Below, one piece after another: positions 1 through 10,664 of a DNA stretch of 64,000 nt. Below the pieces are notes generated by a model. That model was not told the DNA's origin. It saw only the letters and a program-made list of their open reading frames with translations, and did not search any database. The translations under genes were made by a program, and so were the position numbers. Within the stretch, counting starts at the first letter, position 1; every line of letters begins with the position of its first letter. This stretch comes from Woronichinia naegeliana WA131. Its GTDB lineage: Bacteria > Cyanobacteriota > Cyanobacteriia > Cyanobacteriales > Microcystaceae. The DNA lies in NCBI GenBank assembly GCA_025370055.1, contig CP073041.1, forward strand, positions 3,286,001-3,350,000, given 5' to 3'.

Positions 1-1070
1 AAATTGATGCGGTGGGTCGTCAACGCGGGGCTGGCATTGGGGGCGGTAACGACGAACGGGAACAAACCCTGAACCAGTTACTGACGGAAATGGACGGTTT
101 TGAAGGCAATACGGGCATTATTATTATTGCCGCCACGAACCGCCCCGATGTTTTAGACTCGGCCTTGATGCGTCCGGGTCGTTTTGATCGTCAAGTAATG
201 GTGGATGCGCCCGACTTCAAAGGTCGCTTAGAAATTCTGGAAGTCCATGCTCGCAATAAAAAATTGGCTCCAGAGGTTTCCATCGAGGCCGTTGCCCGTC
301 GTACCCCTGGCTTTAGCGGTGCTGATTTGGCTAACCTGTTAAATGAAGCGGCTATTTTAACGGCTCGTCGTCGTAAAGAAGCGATCACCCTTTTAGAAAT
401 TGATGCGGCGGTGGATCGGGTCGTAGCCGGTATGGAAGGAACGCCCCTGGTTGATAGCAAGAGCAAACGTTTAATTGCTTACCATGAGGTTGGTCATGCG
501 ATCGTGGGCACTCTGATGAAGGATCATGATCCGGTACAAAAAGTGACGCTTATTCCCCGTGGTCAGGCCCAAGGTTTAACCTGGTTTATGCCGACTGAAG
601 AACAGGGATTAACCACCAAAGCCCAATTAATGGCCCGTATTGCTGGTGCAATGGGGGGACGGGCTGCGGAAGAGGAAGTCTTTGGCGATGATGAAGTGAC
701 GACGGGGGCAGGCGGTGATCTACAACAGGTGACAGAAATGGCCCGTCAGATGGTAACTCGCTTCGGGATGAGCATCCTTGGCCCCATCTCCCTAGAAGGC
801 TCCGGTGGTGAGGTTTTTCTCGGTGGTGGTTTAATGAATCGCTCTGAGTATTCCGAAGAAGTGGCGGCTCAAATTGATTTTCAGGTGCGGGCGATCGCCG
901 AGCAAGGTCATCAAATTGCCCGTCAAATCGTCCAAGACAACCGAGAAGTGGTTGACCGTCTAGTGGAGTTACTGATTGACAAGGAAACCATTGATGGTGA
1001 AGAGTTTCGCCAAATTGTAGCTGAATACGTGGTGGTTCCAGAGAAAGAGCAATTTGTACCCCATCTCTAG
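1..1070 (+). CDS. ftsH: FtsH AAA+ zinc metalloprotease, C-terminal part (5' end outside window)
   Basis: Membrane-anchored ATP-dependent protease; cyanobacterial FtsH complexes degrade damaged photosystem II D1 and other membrane proteins. The window opens inside the AAA+ module: the reading frame is open from base 1 and continues through GRQRGAG, the second-region-of-homology stretch [20 protein letters not shown] and then the zinc site HEVGH (around 483-500). The tail reads [19 protein letters not shown]. The N-terminal transmembrane segments and Walker A lie upstream of the window. Which paralog this is cannot be settled here; the C-terminus resembles the FtsH2 (thylakoid, D1 repair) type, which is an inference. 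It is followed by a roughly 220-nt gap before apcF. Confidence 0.95.
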   Translation, partial: IDAVGRQRGAGIGGGNDEREQTLNQLLTEMDGFEGNTGIIIIAATNRPDVLDSALMRPGRFDRQVMVDAPDFKGRLEILEVHARNKKLAPEVSIEAVARRTPGFSGADLANLLNEAAILTARRRKEAITLLEIDAAVDRVVAGMEGTPLVDSKSKRLIAYHEVGHAIVGTLMKDHDPVQKVTLIPRGQAQGLTWFMPTEEQGLTTKAQLMARIAGAMGGRAAEEEVFGDDEVTTGAGGDLQQVTEMARQMVTRFGMSILGPISLEGSGGEVFLGGGLMNRSEYSEEVAAQIDFQVRAIAEQGHQIARQIVQDNREVVDRLVELLIDKETIDGEEFRQIVAEYVVVPEKEQFVPHL

Positions 1071-1292
1071 AACCTGAAGTCATTCCCCTGGCCTGTGGAT
1101 AGGTTGGGGGTTTCTGGTTTCTATCGCTTGAAGCTTGTCACCGTCCCAAGAACAATGATGATAGTGAAAGAGTATCGATTTGTATCTTCTCAGCAAGATA
1201 ACTTGACTTGCGTTCACTCGGAAATGATCATTAATAAATAACCTAAAAAATTACGGCTTCCTGTAAGCCAAAACCATTGGGAGAAAAATTTA

Positions 1293-1802
1293 ATGCGAGA
1301 CGCGGTTACTACCCTTATTAGAAACTACGATGTCACGGGTCGTTATCTAGACCGTAATGCCATCGATCAACTTAAAGCCTACTTTGAGTCTGGTGCTACC
1401 CGTATTGCGGCGGCAAATCTGATCAACAGCAATTCTCCGACCCTGGTTAAAAAAGCAGCGGCCCAACTCTTTGAAGAAGTACCGGAACTGATTCGTCCAA
1501 GTGGTAACGCCTATACAACTCGTCGTTTCTCTGCTTGTTTACGAGATATGGACTACTACCTACGCTATGCCAGTTATGCTCTTGTGGCGGGTGATAACCA
1601 GGTCTTAGACGAGCGGGTATTGCAGGGATTACGGGAAACCTATAATTCTTTAGGCGTTCCCATTGGCCCCACGGTGCGTGGTATTCAAATCATGAAAGAA
1701 ATGCTCAAAGATATGGCCATCGAAGCGGGTCTAGCCAATATAGATCTCATTGATGCTCCCTTTGATCACCTGGCTCAGGAATTTAGTGACGTATCGGTCT
1801 AG
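1293..1802 (+). CDS. apcF: Allophycocyanin beta-18 subunit (phycobilisome core)
   Basis: 169 residues, the usual ApcF length (ApcB is 161). The protein is a globin-like phycobiliprotein that pairs with ApcE in the phycobilisome core and helps pass energy to the terminal emitter. The chromophore-binding cysteine is Cys82 in the context RRFSACLRDMDYYLRYASYAL. Asn72 (PSGNAY) sits at the position that is methylated in beta-type phycobiliproteins. The ATG is preceded by a GGGAGAAAA purine stretch about 8 nt upstream. It stands alone here, not in an apcABC operon, as is usual for apcF. Confidence 0.95.
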   Translation: MRDAVTTLIRNYDVTGRYLDRNAIDQLKAYFESGATRIAAANLINSNSPTLVKKAAAQLFEEVPELIRPSGNAYTTRRFSACLRDMDYYLRYASYALVAGDNQVLDERVLQGLRETYNSLGVPIGPTVRGIQIMKEMLKDMAIEAGLANIDLIDAPFDHLAQEFSDVSV

Positions 1803-1950
1803 ACTAACGTTCAACTATCTTAAGAAAACGGTTGTGTGAGTAAGGAGTTAGGCCTTTGGGTTTAACTTCTTTTATTTTTTCCCTAATTGATAACGCCAGG
1901 GTCTAGGTCTCCAGGCTGCCCCAAACCCCAAAGCAAGTAGGTTTCATTGC

Positions 1951-2427
1951 CTAAGCAGCTTGTAGTAATTCCGTTAAGGCTTGCCAGCGAAAAACGCGAT
2001 CGCCGCCCATCTCTAGGACAATTTTTAAGCGGGGTTCCTGCTGAGTTAAACCGATCAAATACTGTAACTCGGCTTGGGAAAGCACAAAACCTTCTAAGAT
2101 CCAAAGCACTAATCCTTTAGATTGAGGCGAAAGATTTTCTAACTGGTAAGTGGCGATCGGGGGAATGAAATAAACCTGACCAACGGCTCCCTCTTGACCA
2201 ATATTTTTTTTACCTAAATGGGCAGGACGTACCCCATGAATGCCGGTCAAATAAGCCCCTAAATCTCCCAGTCCTCGCGCAGTCAGAGAAAGACTCGTGT
2301 AACCGGTTGCCCGCAGACGACGTTGATAGCGGCCCTCATAACCACCCTCCAGGGGAGCATAGACACCTAAAGCCCCTGACTGCTCCAATGCTCGAATAAA
2401 ACCTTTCCCAGTCGTAAGCAGTGACAT
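1951..2427 (-). CDS. ndhN: NAD(P)H-quinone oxidoreductase subunit N
   Basis: Cyanobacteria/chloroplast-specific subunit of the NDH-1 complex, located on the membrane-arm side and involved in respiration and cyclic electron flow. Recognised by the conserved stretches LLTTGKGFIRALEQSGALG, EGGYEGRYQRRLRATGY, ARGLGDLGAYLTGIHGVRP, SKGLVLWILEG and EMGGDRVFRW. Length (158 residues) is normal. The family normally begins M-x-LLTTGK, so the ATG at 2427 is preferred to an in-frame ATG two codons upstream (2433). It is transcribed toward apcF (convergent). Confidence 0.93.
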   Translation of the reverse strand: MSLLTTGKGFIRALEQSGALGVYAPLEGGYEGRYQRRLRATGYTSLSLTARGLGDLGAYLTGIHGVRPAHLGKKNIGQEGAVGQVYFIPPIATYQLENLSPQSKGLVLWILEGFVLSQAELQYLIGLTQQEPRLKIVLEMGGDRVFRWQALTELLQAA

Positions 2428-2519
2428 AACCATTGCAATTATTGAAGTGAGAGTACGAAATTAACCTGTCCTTGATTATAGGGTAAACTCAAAACACATT
2501 AAACCTCATCTCCAGTCTA

Positions 2520-3146
2520 ATGCGACCTTTATTTATTGTGTTTGAAGGTATTGATGGGTCTGGTAAAACGACCCAGGCTGAAGCGTTAAAAGCCTATTTT
2601 ATTCGTCAGGGTGAACCGGCAATCCTCAGTCCCGAACCCTCCGATGGGCTGATTGGCCAATTGATTCGTCAATCTTTACAGCAAGAAATCATTCCCATAG
2701 AAAACCAAAAGCGGCGTGAAGAACAGATGGCTTATCTCTTTGCGGCCGATCGCCATTATCACCTTTATAACGACTTAGACGGTATTTTAAAACTCATTGA
2801 AAAAGATCATTGTCATGTCATTACCCCCCGTTATTATTTTTCATCTCTCGCCTACAATTGCCATACGCCGGAAGAATACATCTTTGTTAGTCGTCTTAAT
2901 CAAGCTTTTCCGAATCCCGACCTCGTTATCTACCTAGATCTGCCCGTCGATATTGCCCTAGCCCGCATCAGCGATCGCCAACAAAAAGAATGCTACGAAA
3001 AAGCCGATAAATTGACAGAAGTTAGCCAAAATTATCAACGTATTTTTCAAGATTATTCAGGGCGACTCCTTTCTATTAATGGGCAAAAGTCTCCCGAAAA
3101 AATCCAGACAGAAATTATTAATTTTATTACCCACTCTTTAGCCTAG
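2520..3146 (+). CDS. tmk: Thymidylate kinase-like P-loop kinase
   Basis: 208 residues. Phosphorylates dTMP to dTDP in the canonical family (PF02223). The P-loop FEGIDGSGKTTQAE is at residues 8-21, and the lid region is LARISDRQQKECYEK. Two motifs depart from textbook Tmk: REPGGT is replaced by SPEPSDG, and the DRY motif is TPRYYFSSLAYN (Asp replaced by Pro). It may therefore be a divergent dTMP-kinase-like paralog rather than the essential enzyme. It is divergent from ndhN with an 86-nt spacer. Confidence 0.8.
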   Translation: MRPLFIVFEGIDGSGKTTQAEALKAYFIRQGEPAILSPEPSDGLIGQLIRQSLQQEIIPIENQKRREEQMAYLFAADRHYHLYNDLDGILKLIEKDHCHVITPRYYFSSLAYNCHTPEEYIFVSRLNQAFPNPDLVIYLDLPVDIALARISDRQQKECYEKADKLTEVSQNYQRIFQDYSGRLLSINGQKSPEKIQTEIINFITHSLA

Positions 3147-3163
3147 ACTTTTGCAGTTTTTGC

Positions 3164-3385
3164 TTATAGCCCTAACCGTTCTTTATTTTTAGCCCTAAAG
3201 GAAGAAAATAACCAAATAGAGCCAGAAACCAGCGAAGGGGCCAGAACAAATACCGTGGCCGTAATAATTGGATGCTGCCGAGCATCAGCAAAAGCAAACA
3301 TCACACCTAACATCAAGGCACAATAGGCTGCTCCCAGCAAGGGAACACCAACTACTAATAGGGCAAATTTCGTATCTTTATCCAT
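3164..3385 (-). CDS. Small two-helix membrane protein, function unknown
   Basis: 73 residues with two predicted transmembrane helices (FALLVVGVPLLGAAYCALMLGVMFAF and IITATVFVLAPSLVSGSIWLF), an Asp/Arg/His loop between them and a basic tail. The start at 3385 is chosen because AGGAG lies 7 nt upstream; the same frame extends farther upstream without a good ribosome site. The family is not recognised. It is convergent with the tmk-like gene, with only 17 nt between stop codons. Confidence 0.7.
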   Translation of the reverse strand: MDKDTKFALLVVGVPLLGAAYCALMLGVMFAFADARQHPIITATVFVLAPSLVSGSIWLFSSFRAKNKERLGL

Positions 3386-3722
3386 GATGACGCTCCTGTC
3401 TGCATTGCTTAACGTGAGAATAGGAAGCTTTACGCTAATTATACCTTGGCAGACTCCAAAACCTAGCAAAAAATCAACCCTCAATTATCATCAATATTTT
3501 AACCAATCCGGCTTGAACTGAACTATTTTCTTCTCTTTTTTTCTGACAGAAAGAGGCTAAGACTTAGGCTATCCTCTTCGAGGAAAGTCGGGGTGTTCTT
3601 CTAACTAATTAGGAATAATCCTCAATTAGCATAAATAATTGCTACAAATCGTTACAGTTCTCTCATTGTTCCTTAGACTAGATCTATGAGGCTTTTGCAA
3701 CTTTTTCTTGTCTAGGACTACC
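3386..3722. other. Divergent intergenic region without a gene
   Basis: Lies between the divergent small membrane gene and the P-type ATPase and must hold both promoters. An AT-rich stretch and a GAGGAAAGTC-like string (3580-3589) are present, but no RNA gene or clear terminator could be supported. Confidence 0.5.
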
Positions 3723-6590
3723 ATGATGTCTGCGATCGACCATTCTCCGTTTCCGACTCTTGATCAGCCCTGGCATACTTACCCAGTGGAAAAAACTCTG
3801 AGGATACTGGAAACCAGTGCAGATAATGGTCTAACCTCAACGTCCCTGACATTACGTCAAGATCACTACGGCATTAATGAACTTCAGGAAGGCTCAAAAC
3901 GGAGTCATTGGCGCATATTACTGGATCAATTTAATAACGTGATGCTGCTGATGTTGATTGGAGTCGCGGTGGTTGCGGGTCTCTTTGAACTGGTGCAACT
4001 TCATAGTGGCAATGCAGCAAAATCAGGAGTCCCTTTCAAGGATACGATCGCCATTTTGGCCATTGTTGTATTAAACGGACTGTTAGGTTATTTCCAGGAA
4101 AGTCGTGCCGAAAAAGCCCTAGCTGCTCTGAAACGATTAGCGGCTCCTCAAGTCCAGGTAATCCGCGATCGCACTCGTCTGCTGGTTGAGTCCAGTAGTT
4201 TAGTGCCAGGAGATATTTTTCTCTTAGAAGCCGGAACCCAACTCTGTGCCGATGGCCAATTAATCGAAGCCCATAATCTCCAGATTCGAGAAGCGGCCTT
4301 AACCGGCGAGGCCCATGCCGTGATGAAAGAAAGCCATCTAGCCGGTGTTCCCCAGGCAACCGCCCTCGGCGATCGCCCTAATATGATCTTTGCTGGGACA
4401 GAGGTGGTACAGGGTAGAGGGAAGGCTGTGGTGACGGGAACGGGCATGGCCACGGAATTGGGGAAAATCGCCCAAATGCTTCAGGATGTGACCAATGAAG
4501 CCACTCCCCTACAACGACGGATGAGTGATCTAGGGAATGTATTAGTTAGTTCTTCCCTAACGATGGTGGCCCTCGTCATTGCGATCGGGGTAATACAGAG
4601 GGGATGGAAAATTTTACCCCAACTGGTTGAAGTCTCTCTCAGCATGGCCGTGGCGGTGGTTCCTGAAGGCTTACCTGCTGTGATTACCGTCACTCTGGCC
4701 TTAGGCACTCAACGCATGATTAAACGCAACGCCCTGATCCGCAAACTGCCCGCCGTAGAAACCCTGGGTTCGGTAAATGTCATTTGTTCCGATAAAACGG
4801 GAACCCTCACCCAAAATAAAATGGTCGTCAAAGAAGTACAAACTGCTAGAGAACAGTTTACGGTTACGGGAGAAGGCTATGCCCCCCTGGGTCATTTTTA
4901 TGATCGTCAGGGAGAACGTCTGGCGGTGGAAACTCATCTCGATCTACGTTTTCTCTTACTGAGTGCCCTTCTCTGCAATGATGCCCATCTTTATCAAGCG
5001 GCAGAGGATTGGACAATTATCGGCGATCCCACCGAAGGGGCTTTATTAGCTCTGGCTGGCAAAGGAGGATTAACCTCCACCGCCCTAGGGCAAATCTTTG
5101 TTCGTCAAGGAGAAATTCCCTTTTCTTCAGAACGAAAACAAATGAGTGTCATGATTTCCTACCAGCCCAGTACCCCGATCTCTATCTGGGCAGAATTACT
5201 GGCAGAGTCTCCCTATTTTCTGTTAACTAAAGGATCGCCCGAAACCCTCCTACCAAGATGCTCATCCGGTTTGATTAATGGCAAAATTCAGCCCCTAGAC
5301 CCCACAGGCCAAGAGAAAATTTTGTCTGAAAATAATCATTTAGCCGGACGAGGATTGAGAGTATTAGGTTTTGCCTATAAACCCCTGGAGCAAATTCTGA
5401 ATGTGGGAGGGGAACTCATCCAAAAATACTCTTCCTCCGATTTTGTGTGGCTCGGTTTTGTGGGAATGCTAGATGCACCGCGACCAGAGGTAAAAGCAGC
5501 TGTGGCCAAGTGTCAGGGAGCCGGAATTCGGACAATTATGATTACGGGGGATCATCCCTTAACGGCAGCAGTGATTGCCCAACAGTTGGGGATTAGTACT
5601 CAAAATGAAGCGGTGATGACAGGTCAACAATTAGATCAACTTTCTCAATCTCAATTGGAAGCAGAGGTAGAACGGATCGGCGTTTTTGCGAGGGTATCTC
5701 CTGAACATAAATTGCGGATTGTCCAAGCTTTGCAAAAATGCCAGAAATTTGTGGCCATGACGGGAGATGGTGTGAATGATGCACCGGCTTTAAAACAGGC
5801 AGATATTGGGATTGCGATGGGCATCACCGGCACTGATGTGAGTAAAGAGGCCAGTGATATGGTCTTATTAGATGATAATTTTGCTACCATTGTTGCCGCA
5901 ACGGAAGAAGGGCGAGTCGTTTATAGTAATATTCGTCATTTTATTAAATATATTCTAGGCAGTAATATTGGTGAAGTGATTACGATCGCCGCTTCACCGT
6001 TATTAGGATTATCGGGTGTTCCTCTGACACCATTACAAATTTTGTGGATGAATTTAGTTACCGATGGTTTACCGGCTTTAGCTCTAGCGGTAGAGCCAGG
6101 GGATCCTCACATTATGCGTCGTCAACCCTATAAACTCAAGGAAAGTATTTTTGCTAGGGGGTTAGGATTTTATATTATTCGTATTGGCTTAGTTTTTTCA
6201 ATAATTACTATTACCTTAATGCTTTGGGCTTATCATGATGCGGCCCAGTCCGATTATCCTGATAGTTGGAAAACGATGGTTTTTACCACCCTCTGTATCG
6301 CCCAGATGGGCCACGCGATCGCCGTTAGATCCAATACGCGACTCACCATTGAAATGAATCCCCTAACCAATCTCTATCTTTGGGGGGCTGTAATTATTAC
6401 TATTATTCTGCAACTGATGTTGATCTATGTAGAACCTCTACGACAATTTTTTAATACTGATTGGTTAAGCCCTCGACAACTGCTCATCTGTTTAGGCTTT
6501 AGTAGTTTAATGTTTCTTTGGGTAGAAATGGAAAAAATTGTTAGCCGTCTGTATTTATATTTTCTTCATCGCAGAAACCGTCATCCCTAA
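3723..6590 (+). CDS. Type II (Ca2+/PMA1-like) cation-transporting P-type ATPase
   Basis: 955 residues from the ATG at 3723 (AGGA 7 nt upstream); a TTG at 3708 would add five residues. Inner-membrane ion pump energised by aspartyl phosphorylation. Visible landmarks are the N-terminal cation-ATPase domain, actuator TGEA near residue 193, PEGLP in TM4 near 313, phosphorylation motif DKTGTLT with Asp357, and hinge TGDGVNDAP at 680-688. C-terminal helices include [22 protein letters not shown]. The PEGLP/NLVTDG pattern places it with the Ca2+/Mn2+ or Na+ type II pumps; the ion is not determined. The 3' end overlaps the end of the convergent hoxW by 50 nt. Confidence 0.93.
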   Translation: MMSAIDHSPFPTLDQPWHTYPVEKTLRILETSADNGLTSTSLTLRQDHYGINELQEGSKRSHWRILLDQFNNVMLLMLIGVAVVAGLFELVQLHSGNAAKSGVPFKDTIAILAIVVLNGLLGYFQESRAEKALAALKRLAAPQVQVIRDRTRLLVESSSLVPGDIFLLEAGTQLCADGQLIEAHNLQIREAALTGEAHAVMKESHLAGVPQATALGDRPNMIFAGTEVVQGRGKAVVTGTGMATELGKIAQMLQDVTNEATPLQRRMSDLGNVLVSSSLTMVALVIAIGVIQRGWKILPQLVEVSLSMAVAVVPEGLPAVITVTLALGTQRMIKRNALIRKLPAVETLGSVNVICSDKTGTLTQNKMVVKEVQTAREQFTVTGEGYAPLGHFYDRQGERLAVETHLDLRFLLLSALLCNDAHLYQAAEDWTIIGDPTEGALLALAGKGGLTSTALGQIFVRQGEIPFSSERKQMSVMISYQPSTPISIWAELLAESPYFLLTKGSPETLLPRCSSGLINGKIQPLDPTGQEKILSENNHLAGRGLRVLGFAYKPLEQILNVGGELIQKYSSSDFVWLGFVGMLDAPRPEVKAAVAKCQGAGIRTIMITGDHPLTAAVIAQQLGISTQNEAVMTGQQLDQLSQSQLEAEVERIGVFARVSPEHKLRIVQALQKCQKFVAMTGDGVNDAPALKQADIGIAMGITGTDVSKEASDMVLLDDNFATIVAATEEGRVVYSNIRHFIKYILGSNIGEVITIAASPLLGLSGVPLTPLQILWMNLVTDGLPALALAVEPGDPHIMRRQPYKLKESIFARGLGFYIIRIGLVFSIITITLMLWAYHDAAQSDYPDSWKTMVFTTLCIAQMGHAIAVRSNTRLTIEMNPLTNLYLWGAVIITIILQLMLIYVEPLRQFFNTDWLSPRQLLICLGFSSLMFLWVEMEKIVSRLYLYFLHRRNRHP

Positions 6591-7068
6591 TGGATCCCAG
6601 AGAAATTGTCTCATGAGGTAAATCCGCTTCAAAAATCAAGGTAAAAATTTTTGCTAGGGCCTCGGTCATTGCCTGGGTTGTGATCACGGAAAAATATTCC
6701 CCAAATTCAAAATTCTGGGCGGGAACCATCACCCAAAAACTGGGGGGACAATAACCGTAGAGATGTTTCGCTAGAGCTAATAAATAACTGGGATTGCCAC
6801 TATGATCTAAGCCAGAATAATTGTCTTTTGGTTCTAGAACTTCCATGATCACTTCCGAGCTTTGCCGATTGGCGATCGCATCAATAAAAATTACCTTCGT
6901 TGCTTGAGCAATCTGAGGCGCGAGTTCGGGAGTGAGTTGATGAACGGATAAAGTTTGTACTCCTGGCCAAGCTTTTTGAGCAATGGTCTCAGCCAGATAA
7001 GGCCCCACGCCATCATCACAGCGCAGACTATTACCGTAACCAATCACCAAAATGGGAGAATCAACCAT
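6541..7068 (-). CDS. hoxW: Hydrogenase maturation endopeptidase (HoxW-type)
   Basis: 175 residues, HyaD/HybD peptidase family. HoxW removes the C-terminal extension of the NiFe-hydrogenase large subunit HoxH after metal insertion. Motifs: GYGNSLRCDDGVGPYLAE at residues 10-27 (nickel-sensing acidic residue), FIDAIANR, and DHSGNPSYLLALAKHLYG with the second-shell His region. No hox structural genes lie nearby. The ATG is directly adjacent to the left end of the IS5-like element, so the native leader has been replaced by IS sequence. AAGAGG in the IS end lies 3 nt before the ATG and could act as a weak ribosome site. Its C-terminal coding end overlaps the convergent ATPase gene. Confidence 0.85.
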   Translation of the reverse strand: MVDSPILVIGYGNSLRCDDGVGPYLAETIAQKAWPGVQTLSVHQLTPELAPQIAQATKVIFIDAIANRQSSEVIMEVLEPKDNYSGLDHSGNPSYLLALAKHLYGYCPPSFWVMVPAQNFEFGEYFSVITTQAMTEALAKIFTLIFEADLPHETISLGSIRDDGFCDEENINTDG

Positions 7069-8080
7069 AGACCTCTTGCATAAATACTATATGTTATAAT
7101 AAAGGGTTAACTAAAATACGTTTTATACAAACAGTGGCATAAATTTACCGTATAAAAACAGAAAATGCTATCGTGAAAGTGGAAACTAAAATCACTCATC
7201 GTAATTTAATTATGGAATATAGCAAGGCAAGAAAACTATCAGCAAATCGATTCAAGAGACTGACAGGGGTTCAAAAACCGACATTTAAGCGAATGGTAGA
7301 GTTGGTCAAAAATGAGGAGAAAAAAAAAGAAGGTTGGTTGTCCGTGTAAATTGAGAATAGAAGATCAAGTTTTAATGGCCCTTCAATATTTAAGAGAATA
7401 TAGAACACAGTACCATATTAAAACAGACTGGGGAGTATCAGAATCAACGGTGTGTCGTACAACTCAGAAAATCGAAAATAGCTTAATTCGCTCAGGAGTA
7501 TTCAGTCTACCTGGAAAGAAAGAGTTACGTCAAAAAGGGACAGAAGAAAAAGTAGTGGCAATGGATGTAACAGAGAGTCCGATAGAAAAACCAAAAGAAA
7601 ATCAGAAAAATTATTATAGTGGGAAGCAAAAAGAACATACATTAAAGACGCAAATAATTGTTGACCTAAAAAGCCAGAAAATCATCTGTCTAGCGAGTGG
7701 TAAAGGGAGAGTGCATGACTTCAAGCTATTCCAAAATAGTGGAGTAAGAGTAGGAGATTTGATAAAAATGATAGCGGACAAGGGATATCAAGGAATTGCC
7801 AAAATTCATAAATGAAGTGAAACACCGATTAAGAGAAAAAAGGGTAAAAAATTAAGTAAAGAGGAAAAGCAATATAATCGGTTGTTAAACCGTCTTCGAG
7901 TAGTAGTAGAACACGTTAATCGACGATTAAAAATTTTCAGAATATTATCTTCAACCTATAGAAATAGACATCGTAGGTTCGGTTTAAGAGCAAATTTAAT
8001 AGCAGGTATTTATAACTACGAATTAGAAACAAAAGAGTTAAAAACTAAGGTGGAGATGAAAACAGAATAATTTATTCTTT
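7069..8080 (+). mobile_element. IS5-type element, degenerate
   Basis: The left end is taken as AGACCTCTTGCATAA immediately after the hoxW start codon. No matching right inverted repeat was found after the transposase stop, so the right border is approximate and the element may be truncated. It encodes a broken HTH/DDE_Tnp_4-type transposase. Confidence 0.65.
7212..8070 (+). pseudogene. IS5-type transposase, frameshifted and with a stop codon
   Basis: The first 45 codons (7212 on: MEYSKARKLSANRFKRLTG) run to an A9 tract at 7320-7328, after which the continuing homology (CKLRIEDQVLMALQYLREYR) is in the +1 frame from 7312. IS5 relatives often use such a frame change, so this part may be natural. 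TGA at 7813-7815 then interrupts the frame (KIHK*SETPIKRKKG). Coding continues in the same frame to 8070 with EHVNRRLKIFRIL, the C-terminal catalytic-region signature. The DDE residues can be traced in VAMDVTESPI and ADKGYQG. Because of the nonsense codon it is unlikely to be active. Confidence 0.8.
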
Positions 8081-9284
8081 AAGTTCAGCTTTTGGAGACA
8101 AGCTGAGCGGATTGAGTGTGCCAATTTTTTGTTCTTCTACTTTAAGAGATTATTTTGGCTTGATTTTCGATGAGTTGTTCACCGTTTTTGACAGTCGAGG
8201 CGAATTTTCTAGATTAAATGTATTTTTCATCGGGTGTGACCTTTAGTTGATAAAAGCTGTTGTAATCAGGGTTCTACAGGGAACCCATATTGATCAAGTT
8301 TTGCCCAAAATTGACTCCATCGTTCCTTCGTCAATACCAAAGCTCGTAGGCTCAAAATAATTCCTGCTCCTTTTTCCTTCCATCGCATCCCTGAACAACA
8401 TAATCGTTGTTTGACCAACGTCTTACAAGCTGCTTCCGTAACACCTGAACCAATCGGATACTTTTTCTCTATGTATTCAGCATAATCCATTTGATGCTGA
8501 TGATTCTCGTAATAAGTAATCGCTGCTTGTAGTTTCTCGGTAAGATTCTTAGAATGACTTTTTTCTTCTTTGACTTCTTTCATCAGATTTAGCAGTTCTC
8601 CTGCTTTTCCTTTTTCATGCTTGAGTTCTCGACAATTTTCAGTCAACCATTCTTTTTGTTTTGACACGGTATTCGGATGCAACGCTTCTGCCAAGGCACC
8701 TAAGTAACCAGAGGCATGATAGAAATCTAATATCTGTTCTTCCGTTTGCTTTTCTAAAAACTTCCAATTTGATTCTGCCCCGTCTGCTATCCCGACCAAT
8801 GTTGCCTCTGGATAACGGTTTTTCGCTCGCTCAATTTCTCTTTCTAATCTTTCTAGAAAACTCTTTTTTCCATACTCTGGTGCCGCACCTAGATAGATTG
8901 TATGTTGACGTTCGCCTTCACTATCGTATAGGGAAACGGTTCCCACCATTGCTTCACGGTAGCCATCCTCACACATCAGCATACAGGTTCCATCTAATCC
9001 TATTCCCACTGTTGCAATTTGGCTATCCTCCTTGGGCGGGGCATAACTCCACGCTTCTTCTTTTGCCTGTACCACACTTCCTACTGCTTCACTCAATCTT
9101 TGGATATAGGATAGCGCTACTTTTCTACCATGATTTTCTAATAAATCATTTTTCACCTCTTTGCCTGCCATCCCTGACATTTTTGAGGATACCTGTTTTG
9201 CCAATAATGGCGTTGATGTTATGATTATCCTTGCTTCTCTTTCTAAGGGGCAATACGTTTTTCCTCCTACTGAACGCTGATATA

Positions 9285-10415
9285 TACTTCAAACGTTCAT
9301 AATCTGAGATTTATCAAAGCGTTGAAATCGTAAGGTGAGCAAAGAATCAAGCTCCTCCTTATATTTTACGTTAGCATCTTCAAGACATCCTGAAATTGCT
9401 GCAGAAAACTGCGTAAAATCTTCATAATATTTTGCGTATAAACACTTCTTTTTCACAAACTTCCACAGTCTTTCAATTAAATTCAAGTTAGGAGAATAAG
9501 GAGGTAAGTACAGTAACTCTATTCCTAATGATTCTGCCAACTCCTGCACAATTCGGCATTTTTGATAACGAGCATTGTCTAATACCAACGTAATCGGTAT
9601 TAATAGTCCTAATTCTGCTATCTTTTCTAGGAGTTCACAAACCTGAGTTCCCGTAATATAAGAACTGTTCGTTACCATAATTACTTCATGGGTAATTGCA
9701 TTTAATGCTCCTAACACATTAAAACGTTTTCTCCCTGATGGTAACTTAATAAAAATCCTTTTGAAGCACCATATAAAATTTACAAATGCTCCCATTACAA
9801 AATGAGAGGCATCTACAAAGAAAACTGCCCTTTTTCCTGCTTTTGCCTCTTCTAGCCTTGGTTCTAGCTCTTTTTCTCTATAGCTATCCTGAGCTTCTGC
9901 ATCTGCTTTTGATGCAATTGTTCCCACCTTTAGACACCTCATTCCTATTGACTTTAAAAATTTTCTGACTTGCGTTGGACTTCTTTTTATTCCCGTTAAT
10001 TCTTCTATTCTTTTTACTGCTTCATTTATTTTTGCTGGTGGATTTAACTCAAAATATGCCTCAATTTTCCCTTGATGCTCTGTTAACTCGCTTTTCGGGC
10101 GATTAAATTTTATTTCTTTTAGTTTTTCTATCCCGCCCTCTTGATAATCACGGATATAGCTTGTCACCGTATTTACTGAAACTCCTGCGAATTGAGCAAT
10201 TTTTTGATGAGATAATCCTTGACTTTTTAACCATAAAACTTCCATCTTTAGCTGTACTCTAGGATGCGGGTGATTAAACCGACCGTAAGACAACAGTCTT
10301 TTGTCTTCTTCCGTAAATTCTAACTTAATCATTTCTCAGCCTCTTGACTACTTTTTCTATTTTTACTATATTATCTCTTATTTTTAAAATTCGCAACTTG
10401 TGACCGTGTTCAGTA
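9285..10415 (-). mobile_element. IS630-family element (type A), copy 1
   Basis: 1131 bp inserted at a TA dinucleotide (TA duplicated at 9283-9284 and 10416-10417) of the ISKra4 copy 1 transposase. The tips TACTTCAAACG and TACTGAACACGG (complement strand at the right) are imperfect inverted repeats. The same element reappears at 63114. Confidence 0.9.
9289..10332 (-). CDS. IS630-family transposase (type A), intact
   Basis: 347 residues. The N-terminal winged-helix/HTH part (LWLKSQGLSHQKIAQFAGVSVNTV) is followed by the DDE core: FFVDASHF, LVLDNARYQKC and NLNLIERLWKFVKKK supply D, D and E. The ORF is uninterrupted and the element ends are present, so this copy may be active. It cuts and pastes at TA sites in this family. 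Confidence 0.9.
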   Translation of the reverse strand: MIKLEFTEEDKRLLSYGRFNHPHPRVQLKMEVLWLKSQGLSHQKIAQFAGVSVNTVTSYIRDYQEGGIEKLKEIKFNRPKSELTEHQGKIEAYFELNPPAKINEAVKRIEELTGIKRSPTQVRKFLKSIGMRCLKVGTIASKADAEAQDSYREKELEPRLEEAKAGKRAVFFVDASHFVMGAFVNFIWCFKRIFIKLPSGRKRFNVLGALNAITHEVIMVTNSSYITGTQVCELLEKIAELGLLIPITLVLDNARYQKCRIVQELAESLGIELLYLPPYSPNLNLIERLWKFVKKKCLYAKYYEDFTQFSAAISGCLEDANVKYKEELDSLLTLRFQRFDKSQIMNV

Positions 10416-10664
10416 TACATGACGATTCACTATAACCTCACCATAAGGTGTTTGATATTCTTTCGGTTGCTCTCCCTTACTCTTCCAGATTTCTTCACCG
10501 ATTTTTAAGGGTGAACCATCTGTATCTAAATATTTCAAGGCTTCTTTGCTGGCGATGCAACCTACTTCGTTTAAGCCTTTTTGAATATTTATTTCTGTAT
10601 CCAACATTGAACGACTTAGTTCTAATGTTAGTTCTATTTTTATCTTTGAACCCTCTACATTAAT

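Noticed and set aside
3580-3593. GAGGAAAGTC-like string resembling the conserved core of RNase P RNA
   Set aside because: The neighbouring conserved RNase P segments are absent and the gap is too short for a full rnpB; most likely chance.
8661-9224. 187-codon antisense ORF in ISKra4 orf2 (also in copies 5 and 7)
   Set aside because: Its length depends on a single allele (His101 versus Pro101) and it has no coding character; a shadow.
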